Positions 35,303-43,167 of a stretch of DNA of 64,000 nucleotides are shown here, piece after piece (the first letter of the stretch is position 1; each line of letters starts with the position of its first letter). The notes below the pieces were generated by a model. It worked only from the letters and a program-made list of their open reading frames with translations. It had not been told where the DNA came from and ran no database searches. The position numbers and the translations under genes are program-made. Source of the stretch: Betaproteobacteria bacterium (GTDB lineage: Bacteria > Pseudomonadota > Gammaproteobacteria > Burkholderiales > SG8-41); contig JAKFYK010000062.1 of NCBI GenBank assembly GCA_021730905.1, positions 1 through 64,000 of the forward strand. Reading direction: 5' to 3'.

Positions 35303-36118
35303 ATGGACGCCAACACCATGAATCGGAGCATCCGCAGTCGGGGGAGATTTTTCGCGTTTGTACTGGTTTTGAATGGCGCGCTGTTTGCGACACAGGCCTA
35401 CGCACAGTCGGCCGACGTAAAGGCGTGCGAGGAAAAAAAGGGTGATGACGCCATTGCCGCCTGCACGCGCGCCATTGATTCCGGTCCCAAGAACAAGGCT
35501 CTCGCGGGGGTCTACTTCAACCGGGCGGTGGAGTGGAATGCCAAGAAGGATTTTGACAAAGCGATCGCAGATTACTCCGAGGCGATAAAAATTAACCCGG
35601 AATATCGCGAAGCATTCAATAACCGCGGCAACGCGTATCGCAACAAGCGTGAATTCGACCGCGCAATCGCGGATTACGATCAGGCGATCCGCATCTTTCC
35701 CAAGCGCGGCCTTTATCATCGCAATCGCGGCAATGTGCTGATGGACAAGCGCGATTATGAAAAAGCGCTGGCGAGTTTCAACGAAGCCGTGAAACTGGAT
35801 CCCAAGGACGCGGACGCTGCTGACAGCGCAGCATGGTTGATGGCGACAGCGCCCGACGCGAAGCTGCGCGACGGCAAGCGCGCGGTCACTCTGGCGCAAA
35901 TAGCGTGCGAACTGACGCAGTGGAAAAATGGATCCTACGTTGACACGCTTGCCGCGGCTTTTGCAGAAACCGGCGATTATGCCGAGGCGGTGCGCCGGCA
36001 GCAGCAGGCGCTGGCCAACGCTGAATTTGAACAGTCGGAAGGCAAAAACGCGCGGGCACGGCTCGCCATGTACAAAGCGGGCAAACCCAACCGGCTGCGT
36101 GCGGCGGGCGCCAAATAG
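35303..36118 (+). CDS. Exported tetratricopeptide-repeat protein
   Basis: 271 residues. A signal peptide (FFAFVLVLNGALFATQAYAQ) is followed by a short segment with two cysteines (VKACEEKKGDDAIAACTRAI). At least three TPR units follow (FNRAVEWNAKKDFDKAIADY, FNNRGNAYRNKREFDRAIAD, YHRNRGNVLMDKRDYEKALA). It is a periplasmic protein-binding scaffold with an unknown partner. GGGAGA lies seven to eleven bases upstream of the ATG. Confidence 0.85.
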   Translation: MDANTMNRSIRSRGRFFAFVLVLNGALFATQAYAQSADVKACEEKKGDDAIAACTRAIDSGPKNKALAGVYFNRAVEWNAKKDFDKAIADYSEAIKINPEYREAFNNRGNAYRNKREFDRAIADYDQAIRIFPKRGLYHRNRGNVLMDKRDYEKALASFNEAVKLDPKDADAADSAAWLMATAPDAKLRDGKRAVTLAQIACELTQWKNGSYVDTLAAAFAETGDYAEAVRRQQQALANAEFEQSEGKNARARLAMYKAGKPNRLRAAGAK

Positions 36119-36238
36119 CGGGGGCAGCGTATTGCGGCATCCTGTGCCCTGCGCGCGGGATGCCCGGTCGGCGAGGCGCTGATACGCGGGCACTTTTTGC
36201 CCGGTGCAGCGTCAAATCAGCGGATTCCAAAACACGAT

Positions 36239-37261
36239 ATGCGTAAGCGCCTTGCTATCCCGCTGTCTCTGGCAACGCTGTTCGCCGTGCTCGTTGCCGG
36301 CTGCACTCAGCTTCAGGACTGGATATTTCCGACGCCCAGCGTGCCCGGTGAATGGAATGCGTTGCTGAGCGAGGTGCGGGCGTTTGAGCGGCGCATCGGC
36401 TTTCGTGAAACCGTGAACTTCAAGGAAGTGTTCGAGGAGAAAGGCGAATATTCGATCTGCGGCTATGCGCCGCGTTTTCACCTGCCTTATTCCTACGAGG
36501 ATCCGGGCATCCGCTGGGGCAATGCACTGAACGAAAAAGACTGCCGCGACGGCGCGAACGGCGACGACGCCTACTTTACCAAGGTCGAGGCGGTGGGTGA
36601 AATCGGCACCGCCGTCACTTCGACCATGCTCGAAGGAAAACTCGACCGGTTTCTTTATCTGGTGATACACGAGGATTGTCACGATCAATTCGACCTGCCG
36701 TACGGCGTCGAAGAGGCGCTGTGCAATCTGATCGGCTACAAGGGCATGGCAGTGTTTGCCGACGAAAAATATGGTGCCAAGGCGCGCGAAGACCGCGCGA
36801 TCCGGCGCTACGCCGATGCGCAATCGAAGCTGACGCGCGTGACTGTCAGTTATTACCAGCAGGTGGAACAACTTTACGCGCGGCACGCCCGCAACGAAAT
36901 GCCCATGGCCGCGCTGCTGCGGGAACGCGCGCGTCTGTTCAGCGGGGCCGAACGCGCATTGACCTGGCAGCGTGGCGCCATGAGCAATGTCGGCCTCGCC
37001 AGCGACATGACCTACAGCCGGCACTACCCGCTGCTGGAGAAGGTGTACGAGGCACTGGGGCGGGATTTGACCCGGACCGTGGCATTCTTCAAGCAGGTGG
37101 ATAAGGTGAAACCCACGCGCGCGGCCGTGATGAAGCAGCATCGCATCAGCCACGAAAAAAGCGCGCAATTTGTGCGCGCGTATGAGGCTGCCGTGGTGGA
37201 AACCATCGAAAGCGTGCTCAGAGACCATTCCGGCGGAAGCGTATCGGGGCGGATAAAATAG
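36239..37261 (+). CDS. Lipoprotein with HExxH motif, putative metallopeptidase
   Basis: 340 residues from the ATG at 36239 (MRKRLAIPLS). The signal peptide ends in the lipobox LVAGC. LYLVIHEDCHDQFDLPYGVEEALCNLIG contains H-E-D-C-H, an HExxH zinc motif, with a downstream acidic EEA that could be the third ligand. This is reminiscent of the COG4324 predicted aminopeptidases. Activity is inferred only from this motif. It follows the TPR gene on the same strand, 120 bp on. Confidence 0.65.
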   Translation: MRKRLAIPLSLATLFAVLVAGCTQLQDWIFPTPSVPGEWNALLSEVRAFERRIGFRETVNFKEVFEEKGEYSICGYAPRFHLPYSYEDPGIRWGNALNEKDCRDGANGDDAYFTKVEAVGEIGTAVTSTMLEGKLDRFLYLVIHEDCHDQFDLPYGVEEALCNLIGYKGMAVFADEKYGAKAREDRAIRRYADAQSKLTRVTVSYYQQVEQLYARHARNEMPMAALLRERARLFSGAERALTWQRGAMSNVGLASDMTYSRHYPLLEKVYEALGRDLTRTVAFFKQVDKVKPTRAAVMKQHRISHEKSAQFVRAYEAAVVETIESVLRDHSGGSVSGRIK

Positions 37262-37295
37262 CGATCGTTGTGTAACGACATGAGGACGACGCGGC

Positions 37296-37697
37296 ATGGC
37301 GCGCAAGTGGCTGATCCCGATACTCATCCTGATCGGCATTTATGTTTTTTCCAGTCAAGGACTGAAAGGCGGACCGGAAGTTTCCGCGCGTGACGCCGCG
37401 GCGCTGCTCAAAGGCAATCCGCTTCCGGTGCTGATAGACGTGCGCGAGCGCGCGGCGTTTGACCAGGGACACATCGCTGGCGCGCACTCCGTTCCCATCG
37501 GCGAATTCAAAGCGCGGCTGGAAAGCCTGAAGCTCCCCAAGATGGACCCGGTAATCCTCTATGGTGATGACGATGGTGACGCACGCGCACGCGAAGCGAC
37601 GAAGCTGCTTTACGACAGCGGTTATCAGGGCGCGCTTACGCTGCGGGGCGGCATCGAAGCGTGGCGTGCCGCCGGGCAACCAGTCGCAAAAAAATGA
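37296..37697 (+). CDS. Membrane-anchored rhodanese-like protein lacking the catalytic cysteine
   Basis: 133 residues. An N-terminal membrane segment (WLIPILILIGIYVFSSQ) is followed by a rhodanese domain: PVLIDVRERAAFDQGHIAGAHSVPIGEF, then VILYGDDDGDARAREATKLL and RGGIEAWRAAGQPV. The active loop reads YGDDDG where an active enzyme has YC, so sulfur transfer by the usual mechanism is not possible. It may bind a ligand or a partner instead. Confidence 0.8.
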   Translation: MARKWLIPILILIGIYVFSSQGLKGGPEVSARDAAALLKGNPLPVLIDVRERAAFDQGHIAGAHSVPIGEFKARLESLKLPKMDPVILYGDDDGDARAREATKLLYDSGYQGALTLRGGIEAWRAAGQPVAKK

Positions 37698-37783
37698 GCG
37701 GCTACATGGCTGAATGCGTGAAGCATTTGCCCCGGCGCAGGCCTTCGGCTATTGTGGCTTGGTCAATATTGAAAGGAGCGGCC

Positions 37784-38056
37784 ATGCCAAAACTCTACCC
37801 GCTTGCCCCACTGGCGCTGTGCATGTGCTGCTGCGCCGCGTTGGCGACCGACGTTATCAATCAGGACAAGCGTCCATACTCGATCAAGGTGCAGGGCGAG
37901 GGCAAACTCAGTATCTCAAACCATACGGTGAGCGCGGGCGGGTCGCTGTACGGACTGTGCGGTTACGCTTTCTGTACCTTTGAAATTCCCGGGCACAAGG
38001 TTGCCGCCAACAAGAACGGCAGGCTGACCATACGCGGCGGCAAGTTCGTCAAGTAG
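37784..38056 (+). CDS. Small exported hypothetical protein
   Basis: 90 residues from ATG 37784, chosen because AAGGAG lies just upstream; a longer frame to 37661 has no such support. The signal peptide (LAPLALCMCCCAALA) is unusually rich in cysteine. The mature part is beta-rich with a pair of cysteines (LCGYAFC) that could form a disulfide. No family recognised. Confidence 0.6.
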   Translation: MPKLYPLAPLALCMCCCAALATDVINQDKRPYSIKVQGEGKLSISNHTVSAGGSLYGLCGYAFCTFEIPGHKVAANKNGRLTIRGGKFVK

Positions 38057-38068
38057 TTTCAAGAGAAT

Positions 38069-38095
38069 GGCGCAATCGCGACCGGCGATTGCGCC
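38069..38095. other. Perfect 11-bp hairpin between convergent genes
   Basis: GGCGCAATCGC and GCGATTGCGCC with a five-base loop. No T-run follows on either strand, so it is not a textbook terminator, but its place between converging genes suggests transcript ending or 3'-end protection. Confidence 0.55.
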
Positions 38096-38164
38096 ACCTG
38101 ATTCAAAACACGCACGACCGGTGGTTAACGGGCCGGGCGAGCGCCATGCACATGCCGCGCGCGC

Positions 38165-38797
38165 TTACTGCAGCGGCGAAAACGAAGACGGCATCACGAT
38201 CTTGTTTTCCTGCGCGACCAGTTGATACTCCGGCAGGCCGAGATTTTTCGCTGAGGGCGGCCATACGCCGGCAGCCTTGGCCTTGTCGCGCGTTTCGTTG
38301 CGCGCATCGAGCGTCGGGTATGGCCAGATGTGAACAAAATTGTTCAGGCCGCCAAGCTCGGAATACCACGCTGCGCATAACGGACTGAATTGCAGCCGCG
38401 CCGGCACGGCTTTTTCCCACACTTGCCGCAACTTGGGCAGATCGCCTGCCGCGTGGGTGTAAGTGCGTATTTCGTAATACGGCCCCATCTTGCCCGGTTT
38501 GAGCTCCGGCGAGATCGAAAACGGAATCATGATCTCCGAGCGCATTCTGACGATGAATTCCGAGGTGGCCGGCGGCCAGGCGCCGTCTTTCACTGCGGCG
38601 GCACGGATGCGATTGCGCTCTTCCAGATCCTTGTAACCCCATACATGGATAACTTGATTGAGCGGGCCGATCTCGGTATGCCAGAACGCCGCCAACTCGG
38701 AGTACTTCCTGCGCTTTTCATAGGCTTCGCCGAAGCGTTTTTCAAACTCGGGCTGTGAACGCGGTTTCAGGTCGTAGGTTCTCATTTCATAAAGCAT
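38165..38797 (-). CDS. NIPSNAP-family protein
   Basis: 210 residues from the ATG at 38797 (MLYEMRTYDLKPRS). Two NIPSNAP/dimeric barrel repeats are present: the first has VIHVWGYKDLEERNRIRAAA, the second YEIRTYTHAAGDLPKLRQVW with FVHIWPYPTLDARNETRDKA. The role of bacterial NIPSNAP proteins is poorly known; they often sit with catabolic genes. Third gene of a receptor-Gfo/Idh-NIPSNAP unit on this strand. Confidence 0.85.
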   Translation of the reverse strand: MLYEMRTYDLKPRSQPEFEKRFGEAYEKRRKYSELAAFWHTEIGPLNQVIHVWGYKDLEERNRIRAAAVKDGAWPPATSEFIVRMRSEIMIPFSISPELKPGKMGPYYEIRTYTHAAGDLPKLRQVWEKAVPARLQFSPLCAAWYSELGGLNNFVHIWPYPTLDARNETRDKAKAAGVWPPSAKNLGLPEYQLVAQENKIVMPSSFSPLQ

Positions 38798-38846
38798 GAT
38801 TGCTCCTGGTTGTTTGCTATTGGTAAAAAAGACTACTAACGGCACG

Positions 38847-40073
38847 TCATGAAATGCCGCTGTAATCCACCGTGACCCATCCGCGCTTTTCCACCGATTC
38901 CTCGGCGGCATCCCACACGCGGTGAATTTTCAGCTTGTCGCGGAAACTCGGCGCACACTCATGGCCGCCGTGTATGGCCTGCGCGAATGCATGCCAGGTC
39001 TGCGCCACCAGATACGCGCCGCGTCCGCGCTCCATTCCGCCAACATAAAAATGTTTTTTTGGGATCGGGATTTCGCGATACTGATTTTGCAATCGTTCCG
39101 GCGGCGTCGGATTGGCGATGTACTGGCGGATGTTGGCGCGCGCGCCATACAGTTTAAGCTCGCCGCGCGACGGATCGCCTTCGCCGCTTTCCTTGTTCCA
39201 TGACGGCGTGTCACCGGTGGCGAGCATCAGCATGCCTTCGGTGCCGTAGATCTCGAAATGATTGCCGGTGCCGTACCACGCGGCGAACGAGGTCTGCATC
39301 GTGCCCATGATGGTTTCGCCTGCTTTTCCGTCCATTCTCAGCAGGTAATTCATGCTGTCCACCTGATTGCTGCGGATCACGCCGCCGGTATCGACGGCGA
39401 CGCGCTCGGGCACTTGCACCGCCATGTCTGCACATATGGACGTAACGTCCTGCCCCAGCACCGAATGCAACCGGTCAAGGCTGTGGCCGCTGCGGTAGCC
39501 GGGATGCCCGCCCATATCGGCCTCGAACAGCCACTGGCGATGCGACGGGCGCGGCACGATGTAGTTGGCGACGAAGTAAGTATGGTTAAACGACAGCGCC
39601 CGCCCGATATAGCCCTCGCGCACCAGTTCGGCCATGTGCAGCGTTGCCGGTTCATAGTGGCTCTGATGGCCGATCACGGTGCGCACGCCGGCTTGTTTGG
39701 CCAGCGCGTGCATCGCGCGCGCTTCCGAGGTGGAAACGCCCAGCGGCTGCTCGCAATACACATGCTTGCCGGCACGCAGCGCCGCGGACACGACCTTGTA
39801 GTGGTGCACCGGCCGTACCGATACGCATACCACGTCGATATCCGGCAGCGCTTCGAGCATGTGATCGACGTTATCGAACGCATGCGGCACATCGAAATGC
39901 CGCGCGGCGTTTTGCGCGGTCTCCATTTGCGTGGTGCAGACCGCAACGAGATCGTAAATGCCGGAAAGTTTTTTCAGCGCGGGCAAATGCGCGCGCGCCG
40001 CCCAGCCCTCGCGCCCATCGGGGCTGTTCTTGAGACCGGCGCCGGTGACGGCGACTTTCAGGCGTTTAGGCAC
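38847..40073 (-). CDS. Gfo/Idh/MocA-family oxidoreductase-like protein
   Basis: 408 residues. The start is inferred as GTG 40073, two bases after the stop of the upstream receptor gene; a TTG lies further up. The Rossmann domain (KVAVTGAGL, then ALPDIDVVCVSVRPVHHYKVV) comes first. YCEQPLGVSTSEA stands where the family has EKP, so the usual active-site lysine is glutamine, as in some non-catalytic Gal80-like members. The C-terminal domain has GHPGYRSGHSLDRLH. It may be a dehydrogenase of an unusual substrate or a sensor. Confidence 0.82.
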   Translation of the reverse strand: MPKRLKVAVTGAGLKNSPDGREGWAARAHLPALKKLSGIYDLVAVCTTQMETAQNAARHFDVPHAFDNVDHMLEALPDIDVVCVSVRPVHHYKVVSAALRAGKHVYCEQPLGVSTSEARAMHALAKQAGVRTVIGHQSHYEPATLHMAELVREGYIGRALSFNHTYFVANYIVPRPSHRQWLFEADMGGHPGYRSGHSLDRLHSVLGQDVTSICADMAVQVPERVAVDTGGVIRSNQVDSMNYLLRMDGKAGETIMGTMQTSFAAWYGTGNHFEIYGTEGMLMLATGDTPSWNKESGEGDPSRGELKLYGARANIRQYIANPTPPERLQNQYREIPIPKKHFYVGGMERGRGAYLVAQTWHAFAQAIHGGHECAPSFRDKLKIHRVWDAAEESVEKRGWVTVDYSGIS

Positions 40074-40075
40074 GT

Positions 40076-41041
40076 TCAATCCACCCGCGCGCCGGACTCC
40101 TTCACCGCCTTGCCCCACTTGGCGATTTCAGCTTTCATGTAGTCGCCGAATTCCTTGCGCGTGCCGCCCACCGGCGTGAAGGCGAGCGTGTTGAGCCGGT
40201 CTTTCACATCCGGTTCGTTGAGCATGCGCTGCAGCTCGGCATTCAGTTTGTCGAGCACGGCGACGGGTGTTTTCGCGGGCGCAGCGATGCCGATCCAGCC
40301 CACCGCCTCGAAACCTGCATAGCCGGCTTCGGCGATGGTGGGAAGGTCGGGCAAAAAGGGGGAACGCTTCAGTGTCGCTATACCCAGCCCGCGCAGCCGG
40401 CCCGATTTGATATGCGGCATCGCCGCCGGAATCGCATCGAACATCACCGGTATCTGCCCGCCGATCAGTTGCGTATGCGCATCGGCGCTGCCTTTGAATG
40501 GCACGTGGCTGATCCTGATGCCGGCGGCGGCGCGAAACATTTCGGACGTCAGATGACTGGTCGAGCCGCTGCCGAGCGAGGCGTAGTTGATCGTGCCGGG
40601 TTTGTCGCGCGCAATGGCAACGAATTCTTTTACCGTCTTGAACGGCGCCGACATGCTTGCCATCAGCGTCTGCGGCGTCAGCGCCAGATTCATCAGGGGC
40701 TCGAAATCCTTTACCGCGTCGTACGGCAGTTTGCTGTACAGCGTGGGGTTGATGCCAAACGCGCTGGACACCGCCATGGTCAGCGTGTGGCCGTCGGGCG
40801 TGGCTTTGGCGCCGATTTCGGTGCCCAGCACGCCGCCTGCGCCGGGACGATTATCGACGATCACCTGCTGGCCGAAACTCGCACTCAATTTCTGCGCCAC
40901 CACGCGCGCCATGATGTCGGTTGAGGTGCCAGGTGTGAATTGCGCAATGATGCGAATGGGCCGCGTGGGATATTGCTGCGCGAACGATGTCGTGCAAACA
41001 AACGTCGCGGCAAGCGCGACAAGACGGAACGAGGAACACAT
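40076..41041 (-). CDS. TTT-family (Bug) periplasmic solute receptor 4
   Basis: 321 residues. The signal peptide ends TSFAQ, then QYPTRPIRIIAQFTPGTSTDIMAR, VDNRPGAGGVLGTE, TPDGHTLT, HVPFKGSADAH and VGWIGIAAPAKTP. First gene of an apparent operon with the Gfo/Idh/MocA and NIPSNAP genes; its substrate is probably the one they handle. Divergent from receptor 5 with a 104-bp gap. Confidence 0.94.
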   Translation of the reverse strand: MCSSFRLVALAATFVCTTSFAQQYPTRPIRIIAQFTPGTSTDIMARVVAQKLSASFGQQVIVDNRPGAGGVLGTEIGAKATPDGHTLTMAVSSAFGINPTLYSKLPYDAVKDFEPLMNLALTPQTLMASMSAPFKTVKEFVAIARDKPGTINYASLGSGSTSHLTSEMFRAAAGIRISHVPFKGSADAHTQLIGGQIPVMFDAIPAAMPHIKSGRLRGLGIATLKRSPFLPDLPTIAEAGYAGFEAVGWIGIAAPAKTPVAVLDKLNAELQRMLNEPDVKDRLNTLAFTPVGGTRKEFGDYMKAEIAKWGKAVKESGARVD

Positions 41042-41145
41042 GTTTTCTCCGCACCGGCGAACGCCGGCAGGAGGTGAAAGTTATCGGCTTTCAGCGCCGG
41101 AGGCAAGCGGGTTTATAGTAGACGGGTTTTCAACGAGGCAAGAAA

Positions 41146-42120
41146 ATGTTCCCCATGCGAAATATGCGTAAAACGCTCGTCATCATGATGGTTGCCGGCA
41201 GTCACGTACCACTGGTTGCCGCGCAATCGTACCCGGGCAAACCCATCCGTATTATCGTTCCGTTCACCGCAGGCGGCAGCAGCGATATCGCGGCGCGCGT
41301 GATCGGCCAAAAGTTCACTGAAAGCTGGGGTCAGCAGGTGATTGTCGAGAATCGACCCGGCGCGGGGGCGGTGACCGGTACCGATCTGGTGGCGAAGTCG
41401 CCTCCCGACGGCTACACGCTGCTGCTGCAAACGATTGCGTTTGCGATTATTCCCAGTCTGCGCAAGCTGCCTTACGACGCGGTGAAGGATTTCGCGCCGG
41501 TGACGCAGATTTCCGCGCTGCCGCTGGTGCTGGTGGTGCATCCGTCGGTGCCGGCGAAAACCGTGAAAGAGCTGGTGGCGTTGGCGAAATCACGGCCCGG
41601 CACGCTCACATACGCGTCGTCCGGCAACGGCACTTCGCCGCATCTTGCGGGTGAGATGCTGAAGTCAATGGCGAAAATCAATCTCGTGCATATTCCGTAC
41701 AAGGGCAACGCGCCCGCGATGAACGACCTGCTCGGCGGGCACGTGATGGTCAATGTCGGATTGCTGCCGGTGCTGCTGCCGTACATCAACACCGGCAAAC
41801 TGCGTGCGCTTGCGGCAACCACTGGCACGCGGCTTGCCACGCTGCCGAATTTGCCGACGATGGCGGAAGCCGGTTTCGCCGGTTATGAAATCAGTTCATG
41901 GCAAGGCGTCTTCGCGCCTGCGGCAACGCATGGCGACATCGTGGCGAAGCTCAATCAGGAAATCGTGCGCATCCTGAATCAGCCCGACATGCGCCAGCGT
42001 CTGGAAAGCGACGGCACGCAAATCATCGGCAGCACGCCGCCGCAGTTCGGCGCGTTCGTGCGTGCGGAGATCGCGAAGTGGGCGGGCGTGGTAAAAGAGT
42101 CCGGCGCTACTGCGGACTGA
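41146..42120 (+). CDS. TTT-family (Bug) periplasmic solute receptor 5
   Basis: 324 residues. The signal peptide ends LVAAQ, then SYPGKPIRIIVPFTAGGSSDIAAR, VENRPGAGAVTGTD, PPDGYTLL, HIPYKGNAPAMND and SWQGVFAPAATH. The first ATG (41146) is used; in-frame ATGs at 41158 and 41164 are possible. It stands alone between divergent receptor 4 and the convergent lyase gene. Copy E of the dispersed repeat lies 20 bp past its stop. Confidence 0.93.
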   Translation: MFPMRNMRKTLVIMMVAGSHVPLVAAQSYPGKPIRIIVPFTAGGSSDIAARVIGQKFTESWGQQVIVENRPGAGAVTGTDLVAKSPPDGYTLLLQTIAFAIIPSLRKLPYDAVKDFAPVTQISALPLVLVVHPSVPAKTVKELVALAKSRPGTLTYASSGNGTSPHLAGEMLKSMAKINLVHIPYKGNAPAMNDLLGGHVMVNVGLLPVLLPYINTGKLRALAATTGTRLATLPNLPTMAEAGFAGYEISSWQGVFAPAATHGDIVAKLNQEIVRILNQPDMRQRLESDGTQIIGSTPPQFGAFVRAEIAKWAGVVKESGATAD

Positions 42121-42140
42121 TCTGAATCTTGTGTTTCTGG

Positions 42141-42156
42141 TTAAGTATTTGTTTTT
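42141..42156 (-). repeat. Dispersed A/T-rich 16-mer, copy E (A-rich strand on -)
   Basis: AAAAACAAATACTTAA on the minus strand, one mismatch, preceded by CAAT as in copies B and G. It fills the gap between two convergent genes (stops at 42120 and 42177). Confidence 0.83.
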
Positions 42157-42176
42157 ATTGATATTTTTATGATAGC

Positions 42177-43094
42177 CTACGCGCGGTGCTCCATTGCCGC
42201 CAGCGTGCGCGATTCGCGTTTCTTGATCGCCTCATAACGCGTGATCAGTTTGCGCGCGCGTACGATGATCGGGATGTCGATCATCTTGCCGTCGAGCGAC
42301 CAGGAGCCGCGACCCGATGCGGCCGCTTCCTGATCGAGCTTGATGACCTTGCGCGCGTATTCGACTTCCTGCTCGCCTGGCGTGTACTCCTGATTGACGA
42401 TAGTGACCTGCCCGGGATGGATGCAGCCTGCGCCCATGAAGCCGAAGTCGCGCGAGCGGCGCACCATTTTGCGAAATGCTTCCCAGTCGCCGAAACCGGC
42501 GATGCTGTCGATGAAGCCGAGCGGAACGATGCCCACCGTGTTCGCGGCGAAAATCATGTGCTGCTTCGGATAAAACAGCGCATCCCCCGTGGGCTGCATG
42601 TTGTTGTCGAGCGCGAAATCCTCGCCGCCGATATTGCAGGCGACGATGCGCGGCGACGCGCGCACGATGTCGCGAATGTGGAAGAAGGCATCGGCGGTTT
42701 CGATCATGGTGATGAATTTGGTGTGACCAATCGCCATGCCGCGTTTTTCTTCGAGCTCGGTAACGAGTTCGTCTAGCAGTTGTATATGCGACACACCGGC
42801 CACCTTGGTGCAGGCCAGCGCATCGACATCGGGGCAAATCGAGTGCTCGAGGTCACGCACCGCCTGCGACAGCGGTTGGTTGAAGCGCACCACCACATCG
42901 GCGCCGCCGCGTCGCACCCGCGCCGCGGCTTTTTCGACCAGCTTGCGTGCGCCGGCTTTTTCGGCAGGCGGCACACTGTCTTCCAGATCGAGCTGCACCA
43001 CATCGGCGCCGCGCGTGTGCGCCTTATCCACGTATTTTTCGACATTCACCGGGCAATACATCAACGAACGCCAGACGGGTAATTCGCGATTCAT
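42177..43094 (-). CDS. HpcH/HpaI-CitE family CoA-ester lyase
   Basis: 305 residues. It is a TIM-barrel citrate lyase beta/malyl-CoA lyase-type enzyme: PVNVEKYVDKA, VQLDLEDSVPPAEKAGAR (metal-binding acid), VVVRFNQP (CoA/carboxylate arginine) and FITMIETADAFFHIRDIV. It cleaves malyl-, citramalyl- or similar CoA esters to acetyl-CoA and a 2-oxo acid. It follows the CoA transferase of the same strand by 73 bp, which fits activation then cleavage of a branched dicarboxylate. Confidence 0.88.
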   Translation of the reverse strand: MNRELPVWRSLMYCPVNVEKYVDKAHTRGADVVQLDLEDSVPPAEKAGARKLVEKAAARVRRGGADVVVRFNQPLSQAVRDLEHSICPDVDALACTKVAGVSHIQLLDELVTELEEKRGMAIGHTKFITMIETADAFFHIRDIVRASPRIVACNIGGEDFALDNNMQPTGDALFYPKQHMIFAANTVGIVPLGFIDSIAGFGDWEAFRKMVRRSRDFGFMGAGCIHPGQVTIVNQEYTPGEQEVEYARKVIKLDQEAAASGRGSWSLDGKMIDIPIIVRARKLITRYEAIKKRESRTLAAMEHRA

Positions 43095-43167
43095 GAGTGG
43101 CTCCTTGGCAACTTTATGGAAGGGATCGATGGCGCGAACGAAGCGTCACCCAGTTTGATTTCTTGCA

